The translations under genes and the position numbers were made by a program. The notes beneath the pieces were generated by a model. The model searched no databases, had not been told where the DNA came from, and saw only the letters and a list, made by a program, of their open reading frames with translations. A DNA stretch of 64,000 nt from Auricularia sp. M13 (Eukaryota; Basidiomycota; Agaricomycetes; Auriculariales; Auriculariaceae). Of this stretch, positions 10,034-20,597 are shown piece after piece. The stretch spans positions 1,922,001 through 1,986,000 of the forward strand of contig CM073203.1 of the NCBI GenBank assembly GCA_037042915.1, given 5' to 3'. The stretch's first letter is position 1; every line of letters begins with the position of its first letter.

Positions 10034-13000
10034 CAAGGGGGCACCGGAACCAAAATGATGGAACCGGGTCGACTTGCGCTGGGAAGGGCTGACGGTCGAC
10101 CTACCTACCTACCGGTCCGCGGAGCACCCAAATAGGTGTTGATCGCCGACGTGCCGAGCATAATGACGTCATTCCCAAGAGCGTGCAAGATACCAAGAAG
10201 AGACTCAGACTCGATTGACTGTGCAAAGATGGGAGCATATGTATTTATCCTCTGCGTTGGCGCTTCGTCGCACGATGATCAACATGCTCCAGGCGGCGTT
10301 TACTTGAGGATGAGTCGCAGTCCGGACACTTCCACGCTTTCGGTTGGAACGTGTAATTGAGGCACTCGATATGATACTTGTGTTGAGCATATTAGCAGGC
10401 ATATCGCTGGAGTCCGGTAAACACTCACCCAGACGGTCTCACAGGTCTTCACGGAGCATTGAAGGACATCTTGACTTCGCGAGCGTTCAACTTCCGTGAC
10501 AGCGCGACCGCAGATGCATTGTGAGATGCGTGCGCGTTCCGAGGGCCGCTTTATCCGAAGTCCCCGACCCCTCTCCTCCGGGATTGCGAGCTTCGCGCAA
10601 TTTTCACCTGTGGATGATACGTCTGCGGCATCGTCGTGATCCCTGCCGATTGGCGCCTCCGCTTCGACAGCATGTAAACTGATCAAGGGCTGTCAGTTTG
10701 TTGTCGGCACTCTGAATAAAGCCTTACCATACACCACTGTCGTCTTTCTCATCCCCGAATTCTGATTCAGTCTCGTCGTCTTGTTCGGACTCCTCGCGGT
10801 CGTCGTCAGTCGAATCATCGCTGTCAATTTCGTCACCGGGATCGTCTGAAACTGCACCAGTTCCCACGGAGGGATTGTCCCCATCGTCGCTATCACTGTA
10901 TGTAGGGATTTAGTTGGATTATACTGGACATGATAAAAGGGAGCTCACCCGACAGCTAGCTGAACGAGATGGCTCGTGGAGACTGCGAGGACCGACTTCT
11001 GAACATTCTTGCTAACTCGCCGCTTCGTAAGTCTGGTCTTCCAAAGGTGAAGGAGTGCATCCTCTTCGGATGCCGAAAGCTTGAACAGAGCCGCATACTT
11101 GGCACGATCTGCCCGAGGATGCCAGCGCGCGAAATGGGCTTCTAGGTTATACTTCCACACCGCGGGTGCTTTTGCATCGCAAAGCGGACAGGCGATCGGC
11201 ACATTCGACGACGGAGAGTTGGCAGTAGAGCGACTGGCCGGGGTGTATCGGAAGTAGGTGCATTTGGTGCAACCATGTGACCGTTTGAAGTCAATCTGCA
11301 CACCGCTTTCCGCACCTTTGCCCTTGCGGAGGAAGAAATAACACAGCGGTGCAGGCTGCAAACAATATCCGCACGGTTCGGCCGCTCGATCAATACCGGG
11401 GTCGCAGAGCACATGTGCGGCCATGTGGTTAAGGACGTCGCGGGGCTTAGACCAATTGAACGGCACCCCAGAGCCGCACCGCGGACAACACGTCTCTAGG
11501 GCTTGGTCGCTACCGATCTCCCCGCCTTCGCGTTCGCAAACGAAACACGCTTTCCCTAGACCTTCTCAGTGGGTGAGAAAGGCAGAAGATTAAACATACC
11601 ATTGCAGCGATACGGAAACCGATCCGAGCGTTTGACGGTCGGCAAACGTGCGAAATCCGGGATGGCCAATCGAGAGAAGATAAGCGTCGTGAGAGCCATG
11701 AGTTCATCCTTCTTGAATGAGTAAAGCGGAGCTCCTGACTCCGTTACCTCAATAGCAGGGTCGATAGGCTCGACGAAGCGACCAGGTACGCGATACGTTG
11801 TTTCCTCATAACGACCGTTCCATCGCCAGTCGTCGTCACTTGTGGGTTCGGAGAGCTCAACCAGCTGCATGATCTGAAAGTGCACCTCAACGGAGTCTTC
11901 GACGAGCAGATTCGCAGGGATCGACTGCATGGCATTGCTGTGGTGACGCAGTTTGATTATTTGACCGGCGGCAAGTTGCGTTCGGTCGTCTGAGCGTACG
12001 AGAGTGACGATGGGGTCGTTTAGACAGAGCGCACCAGGACCAAGAGCTGACGTGTCGTCAATTCTGCTGAAGCGCCCCGAAGAGTTGGAATATGGCGCCA
12101 GGTTCTGCACACATTCCAAACGCTCCTTCGAGTTCTTGTGACTGTGCCGGACCGCAGTACGGAGAATGCGGGCCTTGTAGACCTTCTTTCCTGCAATAAG
12201 AAGCGTTGGGGAGACCCTATCAGCTGGGGAGCTAGTCGAAGCGCCCACGAGATCCTCAAGATCGACGTCTGCAGAGACGCGTGTTGTCACACTCGCACTA
12301 TCCACGTCATCGTCGAGCTCCTCGCTTCCTTCGCGTGGGTCCAGCTCCTGCCCGAATGGGCAGAGTATGTCTGCACCCGGTGTTTGCTCCACCATGAGCA
12401 ACTGCGAGGCTATTGCATGAGACGCGAACTCGCGCTCAACGCGGATGCGACCAAGTTTCCAGCACGTATGTGGTACTACATTCCGCAGACATACGTCTCC
12501 TCGCCAAGTGGTGGGTGTAATATGGTCGACGTCGCGCAATGCTTCACCGGACTCATCGATTGCCTGGATTCGGATCCTTCGTGGGCCGCGATCCCATTCA
12601 GGTTTCTGGGCAAAGATATTCGCTACTTGTGCAACGTGCGAGAGACGTGTGCCAAGCTGTAACGCATCTGCATTCGTGTCGTTGCCGACCATCGTGCGCA
12701 GGATACCAAACGCGGACTCGAGACGATCTGTCCCTAGCAGGATAAGCCAGAAGTCGCCATCGGGGTCGTCAGCCTTGAGCTTGGCGACACAAAAGTACGC
12801 GTTCTTAACCATATGCATGATGTCCAAAAACAGACTGGCAGGCATGAAGTGCGAGCGTGCGTTGTTACGGGTGAACAGTGCGACTGCAAGATGCGCTGCC
12901 GCGCTGAGATATTCGAGCTGCTCCGACAGGGACAGCGAGACCTGAATATACGGAGCAACCAAGTAGAAGCAGAGCCGTCCGAAGATGTGTATCGCAGTCC

Positions 13001-15906
13001 GAGACGCGATCCAAGCAGGCTTATCGGTTGGCAGAGCATCGGGAAGAGACCAGAGAGCGCGCAGCAAGGAATACATGAGTGGCACGTCCTGCTTGTCGTC
13101 CGGGTCCAGCCAGCTGTCGACGCTATAGGCGGGAATACCAGCGCTGATTAGATGAAAGCGGATGAGGTCGCTGTTGATCTTAACACCGTCGATGATCAGT
13201 CCCTCCAGACGCAAGATGAGATTCCGCAGGCGCTTCATGACGTGCTTATAGTCCTTGTCAAGCGTCACTTCGTCGTCCCCAACAAGCATATTGAGCAACT
13301 TGAGACGGTGCAGATAGTCGAAGGCTGGCGCAGATTTCGAAAGCGGACGTTTGAGGTAGAGATTGTCGAGTGCTCTTCCTCGACGCGACTCACCGTCAGA
13401 TGCCACACACATGACGGACCCATTGATACGAGTTCTGCTGGCATTGCACGCGGCGTGCACAGTCTCAATGAGTGTTGCATGGTCCTTGCCGGACTCGCGC
13501 TTGCACGTTGGTGATATGAGAATTGGACGAGCACTGTTATCTCGCGAGCCTTTCGACAGTGCTCCCAGAGCAGCGACAGTGGCCTTCAGGGAATGAAACA
13601 GTGAGTCGGGATAAACAGCAACAGTTGCAGGGAGCGCTACTTACCTCGGTTGCAAGGTGGGTCGTCCCAGCGGCGAGCGCATCGCAGAGCAGGTCGGCCT
13701 CATTCATGGACTCAAAACTCAGTGTTAGGTCGGCGCTGTGTTCTCGACATATGCCCAAAATGTTGTTGGTGCTCGGACACCAGCGCGGTGTGCTATTTAT
13801 CTTGACTTCATCAAGCATGAGAACATACGGGACCGGGCGAGCCGCAGGCAAATTGGCCCCCGACGGCGGCGGAAAAGAGACCTGGATATTGTGCTTCACT
13901 TCGTCTGCCGTCGGGCGAGAGACAGAGGTGCGCAACGGCAACGTTGCTGCCCATTGCCGGATCGTGGAGAGACCCGGAAAGCCGAGAGTCCGACGCGCGA
14001 ACTCAGACGTGCGCGCTCCGCCGAATCGCAGAAAGACGATGGCCTTCATCATCTCCTCCTCGTCGTAGCCGTGCGGGCGGTACAGTCCTTTGGCCGCCGC
14101 CTCCATCAGAGCCAGCAGGCGGTGAATCGACGAACCCTGCCGGCTGGCCGTGCGGACTAGCGCATCGACGCGCTTCACCCTCCCGCTCGCAACCGCCATG
14201 ACGAACTTCTTGTGGTCGCTCAGGCTGCGCGCCCGCTGATCGAGCTTCTTTCGAAGGTTGAAGGCCTCTAGTCGAATTGTGGCGATGGTGCGTTTCTTTT
14301 TGCGCTCTATTTGTACAAAGTCGTCAATTGACCGAAAGTGGTGCTTTGCGTTGGGGTGCACGCCGGTCTTGATACGCAACAGGATATTCGCCAATGACGT
14401 GTTCGACTCAAAAAGGTGGGTGCACGGTTTGCATGTGTCGTCATCGTTGTTGATCGTTTTTTTGCAGGTCACCGACTGAAGGAACAGCTTGCCGCCGACG
14501 ATGTGTATGTCCCACGGCAGCGAATAGAGCTCGTGGATGCCAAACGGGTACGCCGTAAAAGGGTTCTTTCCAGGCGGCATACTGATATACACCCCGCGAC
14601 AGCACTTATCGCCGCTGTGCGTCGCATGCGTTGCAGGCGTCGTCGCCGAAGGCACCGGCGCGTTGGAGGCATGCAGCGGTCTGCTGGCCCCAGCATCGTG
14701 TGGTCCGCATGCGGGCTCATGCCCTGCCTTCGATTTGGGTGCGATTCCCGCGTCAAGCAGGCTGCAGTTGGGTCAGTAATGTCTCGTTGTCATTTGCAAG
14801 CATGGGTACTCACAGCAGGTCCACAGCGTCCTGGAAGCGTTCGATACGCGGCAGAAGGGCGCCTGCCATTGTCTGCAGGCGGACGGCGAAGTACTCAAGG
14901 AAGAGAACGACGGCGTCCATGCCAAACGCGCCTCGGCGAAGCAGCGCCGCAATCGTGCTGGGCCCGACGGCACCAGGTGCGTTGCCCTGAAGAACACTGT
15001 CCATGATGCCATTGACGTTCTCCCACAGCTCTTCGTCCGACAGTTCCGCGTTGTCCAACGCAGCTGGGTCACCGGAAAAGGCGGCAAGAGGATCGCCCGG
15101 GGTCCCTTCGACAACGCTGAATGGCAGCAACGACACAGCGGTGCGTAGCTTGACAAGTGCGGCCTGCACAGTGCATACTCCTGCTAATTACTGGGATTAG
15201 AGACCGGTATCGGGCTTGGGCAACGATACACACCCAAAGCTGGGTTGGCCGTCAGATTAGCGACGCTTGATGCCTGCTGCTCAACGGTCGGCAAGGTGAC
15301 TGCTGCAGGCACGGCGCCTGTCGCTGCCGCTGGAGCTGTCGCTGGCGGTACTGCAAGGCTGGCGCTAGTCGACGCCACTGTTGCGGGTTGGCGAGGTTTA
15401 GGTGCAAAAAATTGGCGGCTCCGTTGCTTTGCTTTTTCGGCCTCCTGGACTTGCTGCAGCCTTTTTTGTTCGGCCAAGCACTTCTGCTTCCCACGGTGCT
15501 GATTCATAGAATTCTCCTTGTTCACACCGGGGTTCACCCAGAGCAGGCAGTCGGGACAGATGTTGGCATTAGGTGCGGTAGGCTGTCATAACGATAATCA
15601 GTAGCAACATAGGGTTTTCACGGCGGCCAAAGTACCTGTGCAGGAGCCTGGCTAGCCATATTCCAAGTTTGAGGTGCGAGTGCAGCGTCAGGGTAAGGCA
15701 ATTCAGTCGTGCTATCACGCAGAACGCAAAACAGATCAAGTCTATTGGACTGCTAGCTACAGAACATCCGAGTCGGTCCGCGGATGGTCCGCGGATGGCA
15801 CCGCAAGCGCCCAGTAGCTGGGCACTCCTCGTACGCTGGGAAGCCACGAGACCATGACCTACCTACCTACGTTTAGTTCCGGGATTTTGATCCCGGTGCC
15901 CCCTTG
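10034..15906 (-). mobile_element. Complete P-superfamily-like DNA transposon
   Basis: A perfect 8-bp direct repeat, GGTTGATC, flanks the element (10026-10033 and 15907-15914). Just inside are inverted termini beginning CAAGGGGGCACCGG, similar over about 34 bp (10034-10067 and 15873-15906). The CA-purine-GG end and the 8-bp duplication fit the P and hAT superfamilies. The encoded protein resembles neither typical hAT nor KDZ transposases. Subterminal repeats are present at both ends: GACCTACCTACCTAC (about 10095 and 15858) and GGTCCGCGGA (about 10113, and two tandem copies about 15777-15797). The single internal gene reads through without interruption. Boundaries are seen directly; the superfamily name is inference. 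Confidence 0.85.
10245..15659 (-). CDS. P-like transposase with PHD finger, 1660 residues
   Basis: Nine exons read in consistent phase: 15659-15636, 15582-15232, 15163-14814, 14761-13645, 13583-11600, 11555-10949, 10895-10728, 10678-10429 and 10376-10245. The order is an N-terminal CPDC...HRGKQKC zinc-binding segment (about 15-45), a low-complexity linker, a helical region, and a probable RNase-H-fold core. Acidic candidates in the core are D559 (VLMLDEVKI), D677 (CVASDGES) or D725 (LDKDYKHV), and E903 (GTDRLESAFGILRTM). The last resembles the P/THAP9 motif with a glutamate before FGIIR. A Cys-rich segment (CFVCER...CCPRCG, CGYC, CTKC, CPLC) follows from about 1280. An acidic tract then leads to a PHD-type C4HC3 finger (C1588, C1590 ... 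C1634, C1637). Exon 1 is only 24 nt. Frame and motifs are seen; the catalytic role is inferred. Confidence 0.75.
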
Positions 15907-16133
15907 GGTTGATCGGCACGGAGGAGATGAAGTATATAGAGAGAGGAGGTTGAAATGAAGAGCCTGATATTGGGACGCGAGTTTAGAGAATAGTCCGTCG
16001 TGTCACCGACGACGGTGGGAAGATTACTGTATTTATGTTGCCTAAGAAGAGCTGGCATCTGTCAGAAGCTGCGGTGATCCTGAGTTAGTACCGCGCGTTG
16101 TGACTCCGCTCCGGGTCTATCTGTGCTTCACCC

Positions 16134-18268
16134 ATGGACGTGCTACAATCGAATATAGCGCGCGCGGTACTGGCGCTCTGCGTTGCTTTTGTATGCGGTC
16201 GTCTACTAGTGATACGGCGCAGACGGCTTCCGTATCCTCCTGGACCCCCGCCGCGCTTTTTGCTTGGGAATCTTTTCGACCTTCCCACTGGGCCCGACGG
16301 CTGGAGGAAGATGGCTCAGCTCGGGAAAATATACGGTAAGCAAACAGCTCTCTAGAGTAGATCCCATCGCTCAAATGAACACTCGCACAACGATCCTAAG
16401 GGCCAGTCATCCACCTCGGCGTCCTCGATCGCCAGATTGTCGTCCTAAACACGTTCAAGGCCGCGAAGGACCTCCTCGACAAGCGCTCGGCGATTTACTC
16501 GGACCGCGCGCGGTTCCCCATGCTCGGCGAACTGTACGTGTGCCCCGTGCCCGCAGTTAAGTAGGCTATTTGCGCCCGGGGTTGATCTGCCAGTGCGATG
16601 CAGCATGGGCTTCGACTGGATTGTCTCCATGCACCGGTACGGCGCCTACTGGCGCCTCCACCGCCGCGCCATCCACCAGCACTTCAACGAGGCCGCGACG
16701 AAGGCGCTCTGGCCCGAACTCGTCCGCCTCAACGCCGTCTTCCTCAACCTGCTCCTGCACGCGCCCGACCGGTTCTGGGCGCACGCGCGCTGGCTCGCCG
16801 GCGCGAACATCATGTCGGTCACGTATGGCATAGATGCCGCGCTCGCCGACGACCCGTACATCCGCATGGGCGAGGAGTCCCTCCAGATTGGCTCCCAGGC
16901 CGGCGCACAGGGCGCGTATCTGGTCGATGTGCTTCCCGTGTGTACGTCGACATGTATCTTGCATGTATCCGACCTCAGCATTAACGCACTCCTTACGTAG
17001 TGAAGTACCTGCCAGAGTGGCTACCGGGCATGGGCTTCAAGCGGCAGGCGCGCGCGTGGAAGGCGATCCAGCTCCGTGCGCGCGATCTGCCCGTCGACTT
17101 TGTGAAAGCGCAACTCGTAAGCCTGGACCACGCACCACGCGCGCTTTCCGAAGTTCGTTGAACGTCCGAAAGGAAAAGGGGACAGCCCGCAGCAGCATGG
17201 CAGCGCAGTTGCTCGCCGATGGCATCGACGGACGCCCTATCCCCGAGGATGTGGTCAGAAACAGCACGGGCGTCGTCTATTTTGGCAAGTCGTCGCTGTC
17301 GCTTCAGCACGCGTAATTGACTATCCTCAAGCTGGTGCAGATACCGTGAGTTCTACTGGGTCGCGATGAGTACGGCGGAATGGCAAGAACCATGCATATG
17401 CAGAGCGTAGGCACCATGCAAGCCTTCTTCCTCGCCATGGTACTCTGCCCCGACGTCCAGCGGAAAGCCCAGGCAGAGCTCGATTCCGTCATGCAAACGC
17501 AGGGCGGGCGGATGCCGCAGCTTGGCGATCGGCCGGCATTGCCGTACGTCACTGCAGTATTCCGCGAAGTCGTGAGGAAGTATCCTCCCCTGCCTTTCGG
17601 TGCGCCGACCGCGAACGCCCAACAAATGTGTCATCTTACAGAACCTCGTGCAGGACTGCCGCACCGGCTGATGGAGGACGACGAGTACGAGGGTATGCGC
17701 ATCCCCAAGAACGCGTTTGTCTTGCCAAATGCCTGGTGATCTCGCTTCCTGTTACATCGCGTGAGCGCTGACGCTGACGTTACGCACGGTGCAGGGCAAT
17801 GCTTCATGACCCGGACGACTTCCCCGACCCCGAGAAATTCAGCCCGGGTCGCTTCATCGGCGCCGATGGCCAGCTCGACCCGGCCGTCCGCGATCCAGCG
17901 GACATCTCATTTGGATTCGGGCGCAGGTGAAAGAAGACCATCTCCCGTCTCACCTTCTCCCCTAATATCGCTTTCACACTGCGTGTCGATAGAGTATGCC
18001 CAGGCCGCCACTTCGCAGACGCCGAGGTCTGGCAGATGATCGCCAGCACGCTGTACTGCTTTGATATTGCGCCCGACGTGGATGCTGACGGAGATGATAT
18101 CCGGCCCAGCGAGTTCATGAGCGCGGGCATCGTGAGGTTCAATTCAATAACTCTTGCGCTTCATCTCCATTGATATTGACCTATATTCGCAGCGCTTTGC
18201 AGAAGTTTACCTGCAGGATTACACCGCGCGACGAAACGAAGGAGGCGCTTGTATCATCTGGAGTTTGA
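16134..18268 (+). CDS. Cytochrome P450 (copy 1)
   Basis: Eleven exons give 514 residues: 16134-16335, 16401-16533, 16604-16941, 17001-17116, 17173-17284, 17332-17345, 17404-17599, 17654-17735, 17795-17926, 17993-18136 and 18193-18268. An N-terminal membrane helix (about 8-26) precedes the Pro-rich hinge PYPPGPPPRFLLGN. The I-helix motif AGADT is coded by the 14-nt exon 6. The ExxR motif is in FREVVRKYPPLP, the meander motif is FSPGRF, and the heme loop is FGFGRRVCPGRHFAD with the cysteine ligand. It is a microsomal monooxygenase of the large Agaricomycete families often labelled O-methylsterigmatocystin oxidoreductase-like; the substrate is unknown. Intron 5 appears to use a GC donor (17285) where both paralogues in this window have GT. 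Confidence 0.9.
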
Positions 18269-18563
18269 CGATGAATTTTATCCAACTCTTGCTCCTTTTG
18301 CACCTCTTACAATGCAACACTCCCCCGGTCCACCTGAAGGGCTGCTAATCTGTCATGGTTGCATACCTTGCCTAACATATTCTGTTAGGTCTGGGATCGC
18401 TGACTGTTACGTTTACCCATAAGCCATGGGCGTCAGTGAGCACAATGATGGCGGCAAGTCGGCGCGTTTGATCTCCGATATCATCCTTTCGTCCCGCCAC
18501 ATCAAAGCATTACTGCCCGTGCAACGCACGCTCGCTCGCCTCGCGGAATGACTGAACCGGAAA
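18269..18563. other. Spacer between P450 and F-box gene
   Basis: It holds the P450 3' UTR and the F-box 5' region. No further gene or clear signal is seen. Confidence 0.6.
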
Positions 18564-20180
18564 ATGCACTCAGAGAGGCAGTTCGTGACTTCATACGAGC
18601 TGCAACCGCTCATACAGGCGGTCCGGACCAAGGCAGTCAAACGCTGTGTGCATGTTCAGTTCTTTCCTTCCAGTCTGATGCGAACTGTACCATCTAGAAC
18701 ATTGTACAGCCTCAAATCCGCCGAACGTCAAGCTCTGGACGCTGTCTCGCAGGAAGTTGCGCTCTGCTTGCGGGAGATGAATGCAGTCAACAGCATTTGC
18801 AAGCTGCCTACAGAGCTGGTTTCCGACGTCTACTGCCACTTGAGCGTAAGCGACCGTTTCGGGGCATCACATGTCTGCCATCTCTGGCGCATCGCTGCCG
18901 TCCATTATCCGCGTGTCTGGACGGACTTGGAAGACTTCGGCCACCTTTCTCCTCGACTGGCGCTTGCACTGGAACGATCGCGTTCCTTACCCGTCAAGCT
19001 CGCGGTCACAGTAGATGAATCAAAGTCTGGCTGGTACTTTCTTCCGGAGATCAAGCGGCATCTGCACCATCTTGCCGTTCTCACTGTCAGACTCAGAACG
19101 CCGCATAGCAGCTTGCCTACGCTACTGGATATGCTGACCGTGCCAGCACCGCTGCTGACAGAGCTGACGCTGGATGCCTTCGTTAACCTTACCAATCGTC
19201 GCCCGGAACAGACCTTGCGCGCTGATTTATTCTCAGGCTGCGCGCCAAAGCTCTCTCGCCTGGTTCTGCGCCATGTTTTATTACCTGCAGCGCCTATCCC
19301 TGCCTTATCAGGTGTCAGTTTCTTCCGCCTAACTTCGGCGACGGTAAATGGGCGTGCGTATCTGACTGCCCATGTTGGTCTGCCAAACCTCGTTGAGTAC
19401 GAGCTGCACGTCCCGCCCGCGTACTATCCGAGCGGCATTCAGCCCGTCATTGCCCCCGCCCCGAGACTGCGCGTCGTCCGTCTTCTTGCGCCGAGCACGA
19501 CACCAATCATGACGCTCCGGCCGTTCGCCAACTGCCCGCGATACTGTCTGGTACAATCTCCGTGGAACGTGATCGCTCGGTTGTGGCGCGACTGCAGTCC
19601 TCCCATGCGTGAAGTCATACTGCAGTGCGGCCGTGGCGCATTCGTAGGTGGCGTCAATGACCAAGGTGTTTCGAGAATGTTCAAGGACGTGATCGATTAT
19701 CCTCATCCCGCTGCCCTGCTTGCCCCCGTTGCCCAGCACCTTCGGGCACTCGTTATAGACAGTGGCGGACGAACGAATCGCGGTGTCTCAGCGGTCGTAT
19801 TCCCCCAGCTGACCTACCTTCACGTCCTCATGCCGACTTTGGACGTTCCAGCAGGGGGAGATGGATGGCCGTACCACCCTTTGCTGCCCGGTTGGATTCG
19901 TGCACCGGCGCTTCGCATCTTTCGGCTGTCCGTCATGGATCCCGCGGCACAGATCTCGCCCGACACGGTCGACATCATCGCGAATTTTGTCGCGGGCATC
20001 TCGCCCCTCGGATCCGTGTTTCTCGAGAGGGACGGTATTCCTCTTGTCAACGTCCCAGAGCGCTTCATACCGAGGCCTATATCCGCGCCGTTGCAGCATT
20101 GGCTTGTTGAAACGCTCGCCCGATTCACAAATTGGGATGACTGGCTTGCGAATGCTCTCGACCAGATCCCAGAAGGTTGA
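18564..20180 (+). CDS. F-box/leucine-rich-type protein
   Basis: A single exon codes 538 residues from the ATG at 18564. The F-box lies near residues 75-120: CKLPTELVSDVYCHLSVSDR...VCHLWRIAAVHYPRVWTDL. It would bind Skp1 in an SCF ubiquitin ligase. The rest is a run of leucine-rich-like beta/alpha segments (for example LPTLLDMLTVPAPLLTELTL and PNLVEYELH) likely to recognise a substrate. The protein ends NWDDWLANALDQIPEG, a tail shared with two other F-box genes in this window. A later Met is possible as start, since the first 40 residues have no counterpart. Its position between two P450 genes does not imply a shared job, as such F-box genes are scattered in mushroom genomes. Confidence 0.85.
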   Translation: MHSERQFVTSYELQPLIQAVRTKAVKRCVHVQFFPSSLMRTVPSRTLYSLKSAERQALDAVSQEVALCLREMNAVNSICKLPTELVSDVYCHLSVSDRFGASHVCHLWRIAAVHYPRVWTDLEDFGHLSPRLALALERSRSLPVKLAVTVDESKSGWYFLPEIKRHLHHLAVLTVRLRTPHSSLPTLLDMLTVPAPLLTELTLDAFVNLTNRRPEQTLRADLFSGCAPKLSRLVLRHVLLPAAPIPALSGVSFFRLTSATVNGRAYLTAHVGLPNLVEYELHVPPAYYPSGIQPVIAPAPRLRVVRLLAPSTTPIMTLRPFANCPRYCLVQSPWNVIARLWRDCSPPMREVILQCGRGAFVGGVNDQGVSRMFKDVIDYPHPAALLAPVAQHLRALVIDSGGRTNRGVSAVVFPQLTYLHVLMPTLDVPAGGDGWPYHPLLPGWIRAPALRIFRLSVMDPAAQISPDTVDIIANFVAGISPLGSVFLERDGIPLVNVPERFIPRPISAPLQHWLVETLARFTNWDDWLANALDQIPEG

Positions 20181-20597
20181 TTGAATATTACTACCGGTAT
20201 GGCATCAGGATTCATCGATATGACCGGTTAGTGTCAGGATCTTGCACATAGCACATACTTACCGCAAAAAAATCGCTGTGGTAAGCACTCTTTGAGTCCT
20301 CGGTTGAATTCAGCTACAATGCACTCAATTGTCCGCCGGCTGTCACTATCGCAACGATGGAATTCAGCTCGACTGTGTCCGAGCCCGGCGGAAAGCACTT
20401 TCGCCAGCCGCTTACGGCATCCGGAGTGCGCAGCCACCGATAGGTACCCGTGCCGTTTGCTGATGGAACGGGAAGCCCCAGAACCCGGGGTTCCCATCCG
20501 GAATGATAGGCGGAGGCTGGCGATAGAGCACCTCAAATACTCCGCATTGCTTCCCAAGCTTCCTCTTTCCCAATCCCCCATCTTTCCATCTGCCCAT
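20181..20597. other. Spacer upstream of second P450
   Basis: This is the likely promoter of the downstream P450. Open frames here are short and carry no motif. A TTCCCAAGCTTCCTCTTTCCC pyrimidine-rich stretch just before the ATG at 20598 is typical of a fungal start region. Confidence 0.5.

Noticed and set aside
10034-15906. Assignment of the 5.9-kb element to KDZ (Kyakuja/Dileera/Zisupton) or hAT
   Set aside because: The protein lacks the CxC clusters and catalytic surroundings of KDZ and the hAT dimerisation tail; the 8-bp duplication alone cannot decide, so P-like is kept as a tentative name.
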